Shown: piece by piece, positions 6,313 to 6,550 of the stretch | Position numbering within the stretch: the first letter of the stretch is position 1 | Layout of the letters: each line of letters starts with the position of its first letter | Assembly (NCBI GenBank): GCA_947628125.1 | Contig: CANQYR010000055.1 | Location: forward strand, 1 to 6,550 | DNA: 6,550 nucleotides | Reading direction: 5' to 3' | From: an uncultured Bacilli bacterium | Lineage (GTDB): Bacteria > Bacillota_I > Bacilli_A > RF39 > UBA660 | Program-made: the position numbers and the translations under genes | The notes under the pieces: model-generated | What the model saw: the letters and a program-made list of their open reading frames with translations, nothing else | What the model was told of the DNA's origin: nothing | Databases searched by the model: none

Positions 6313-6550
6313 TTATTCTTCTATGTTTTCTTTAAATGTTGGTTTTTCTTCTGCGATTGTTACATATCCTTGCTTTGGGTCTCCATTATAATAAATTGAA
6401 TATTCAATTGCTGGATTTTCTCCTTTGGCATATGATGTAACTGCTATCATACAATTGCTTAATGTCGCTGGATATTGTGATAAATCTTTTGATTCATACA
6501 AGTCAATATCTAGTATTTGAGTTTCGACCTTATCACCTACTGCTAGTGTT
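6313..6550 (-). CDS. Probable major tail (tube) protein, C-terminal end; cut by window edge
   Basis: The frame is open from the window edge to TAA at 6315-6313, giving 78 visible residues that begin TLAVGDKVETQILDIDLY. An in-frame TTG at 6501 is not a likely start, because coding continues upstream of it and no ribosome binding site is present. The segment has beta-rich strands (MIAVTSYA, AIEYSIYYNGDPKQGYVTI) and the ending NGDPKQG-Y-VTI-x5-PTF, which resembles the C-terminal strand and tail of siphovirus tube proteins. The position directly upstream of the two chaperones is where the tube gene stands in most siphovirus tail modules. A strong terminator right after it fits a gene expressed at high level. 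The call rests mainly on position; a different tail-completion or decorating protein is possible. Confidence 0.68.
   Translation of the reverse strand, partial: TLAVGDKVETQILDIDLYESKDLSQYPATLSNCMIAVTSYAKGENPAIEYSIYYNGDPKQGYVTIAEEKPTFKENIEE

Noticed and set aside
1..6550. tRNA genes, CRISPR arrays, insertion sequences, attachment sites, cargo or defence genes
   Set aside because: Coding sequence covers almost the whole window with tail genes, and the single spacer is 47 nt. I saw no repeat arrays, cloverleaf patterns or transposase-like frames.

Overview
The window is a tail-morphogenesis block of a siphovirus-type phage or prophage. Every gene lies on the minus strand, so the biological reading order runs from position 6550 down to 1. 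The DNA is strongly AT-rich. TGA is used as a real stop (three genes end in it) and Trp is written TGG, so this is standard bacterial code rather than a Mycoplasma-type code. The protein families, the strong GGAG-type ribosome binding sites and the gene order all point to a phage of a low-GC Bacillota host. That host assignment is inference.

Layout in transcription order: (1) the C-terminal end of a probable tail tube (major tail) protein, 6550-6313; (2) directly after its stop codon, a compact intrinsic terminator, the only real intergenic space in the window (47 nt); (3) a first tail-assembly chaperone, 6265-5777; (4) a Gp15-family protein, the likely second chaperone, 5780-5202, coupled to the first by an ATGA overlap; (5) the tape measure protein, 5195-2802, starting with GTG; (6) a short distal-tail-type protein, 2800-2429; (7) a long modular tail-tip protein with a hub domain, two coiled coils and a beta-rich insert, 2442-316; (8) the start of a tail fibre or receptor-binding protein, 316-1, cut by the window edge.

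The genes follow the assembly logic of a long flexible tail. The two chaperones bind the tape measure protein, which sets tail length. The tube protein polymerises around it. The distal tail protein and the tail-tip hub close the tube and initiate assembly, and the fibre contacts the host surface. Genes 3 to 8 are packed with 1-14 nt overlaps or gaps of at most 6 nt and are almost certainly one transcript. The terminator after the tube gene is a plausible device for producing much more tube protein than the low-copy tip proteins.

I see no RNA genes, CRISPR arrays, insertion sequences, attachment sites or clear promoters. The block is largely conventional. The points worth a second look are the intergenic hairpin region, the unusual start arrangement of the tape measure gene, the absence of a frameshift signal at the chaperone pair, and the modular tail-tip protein.
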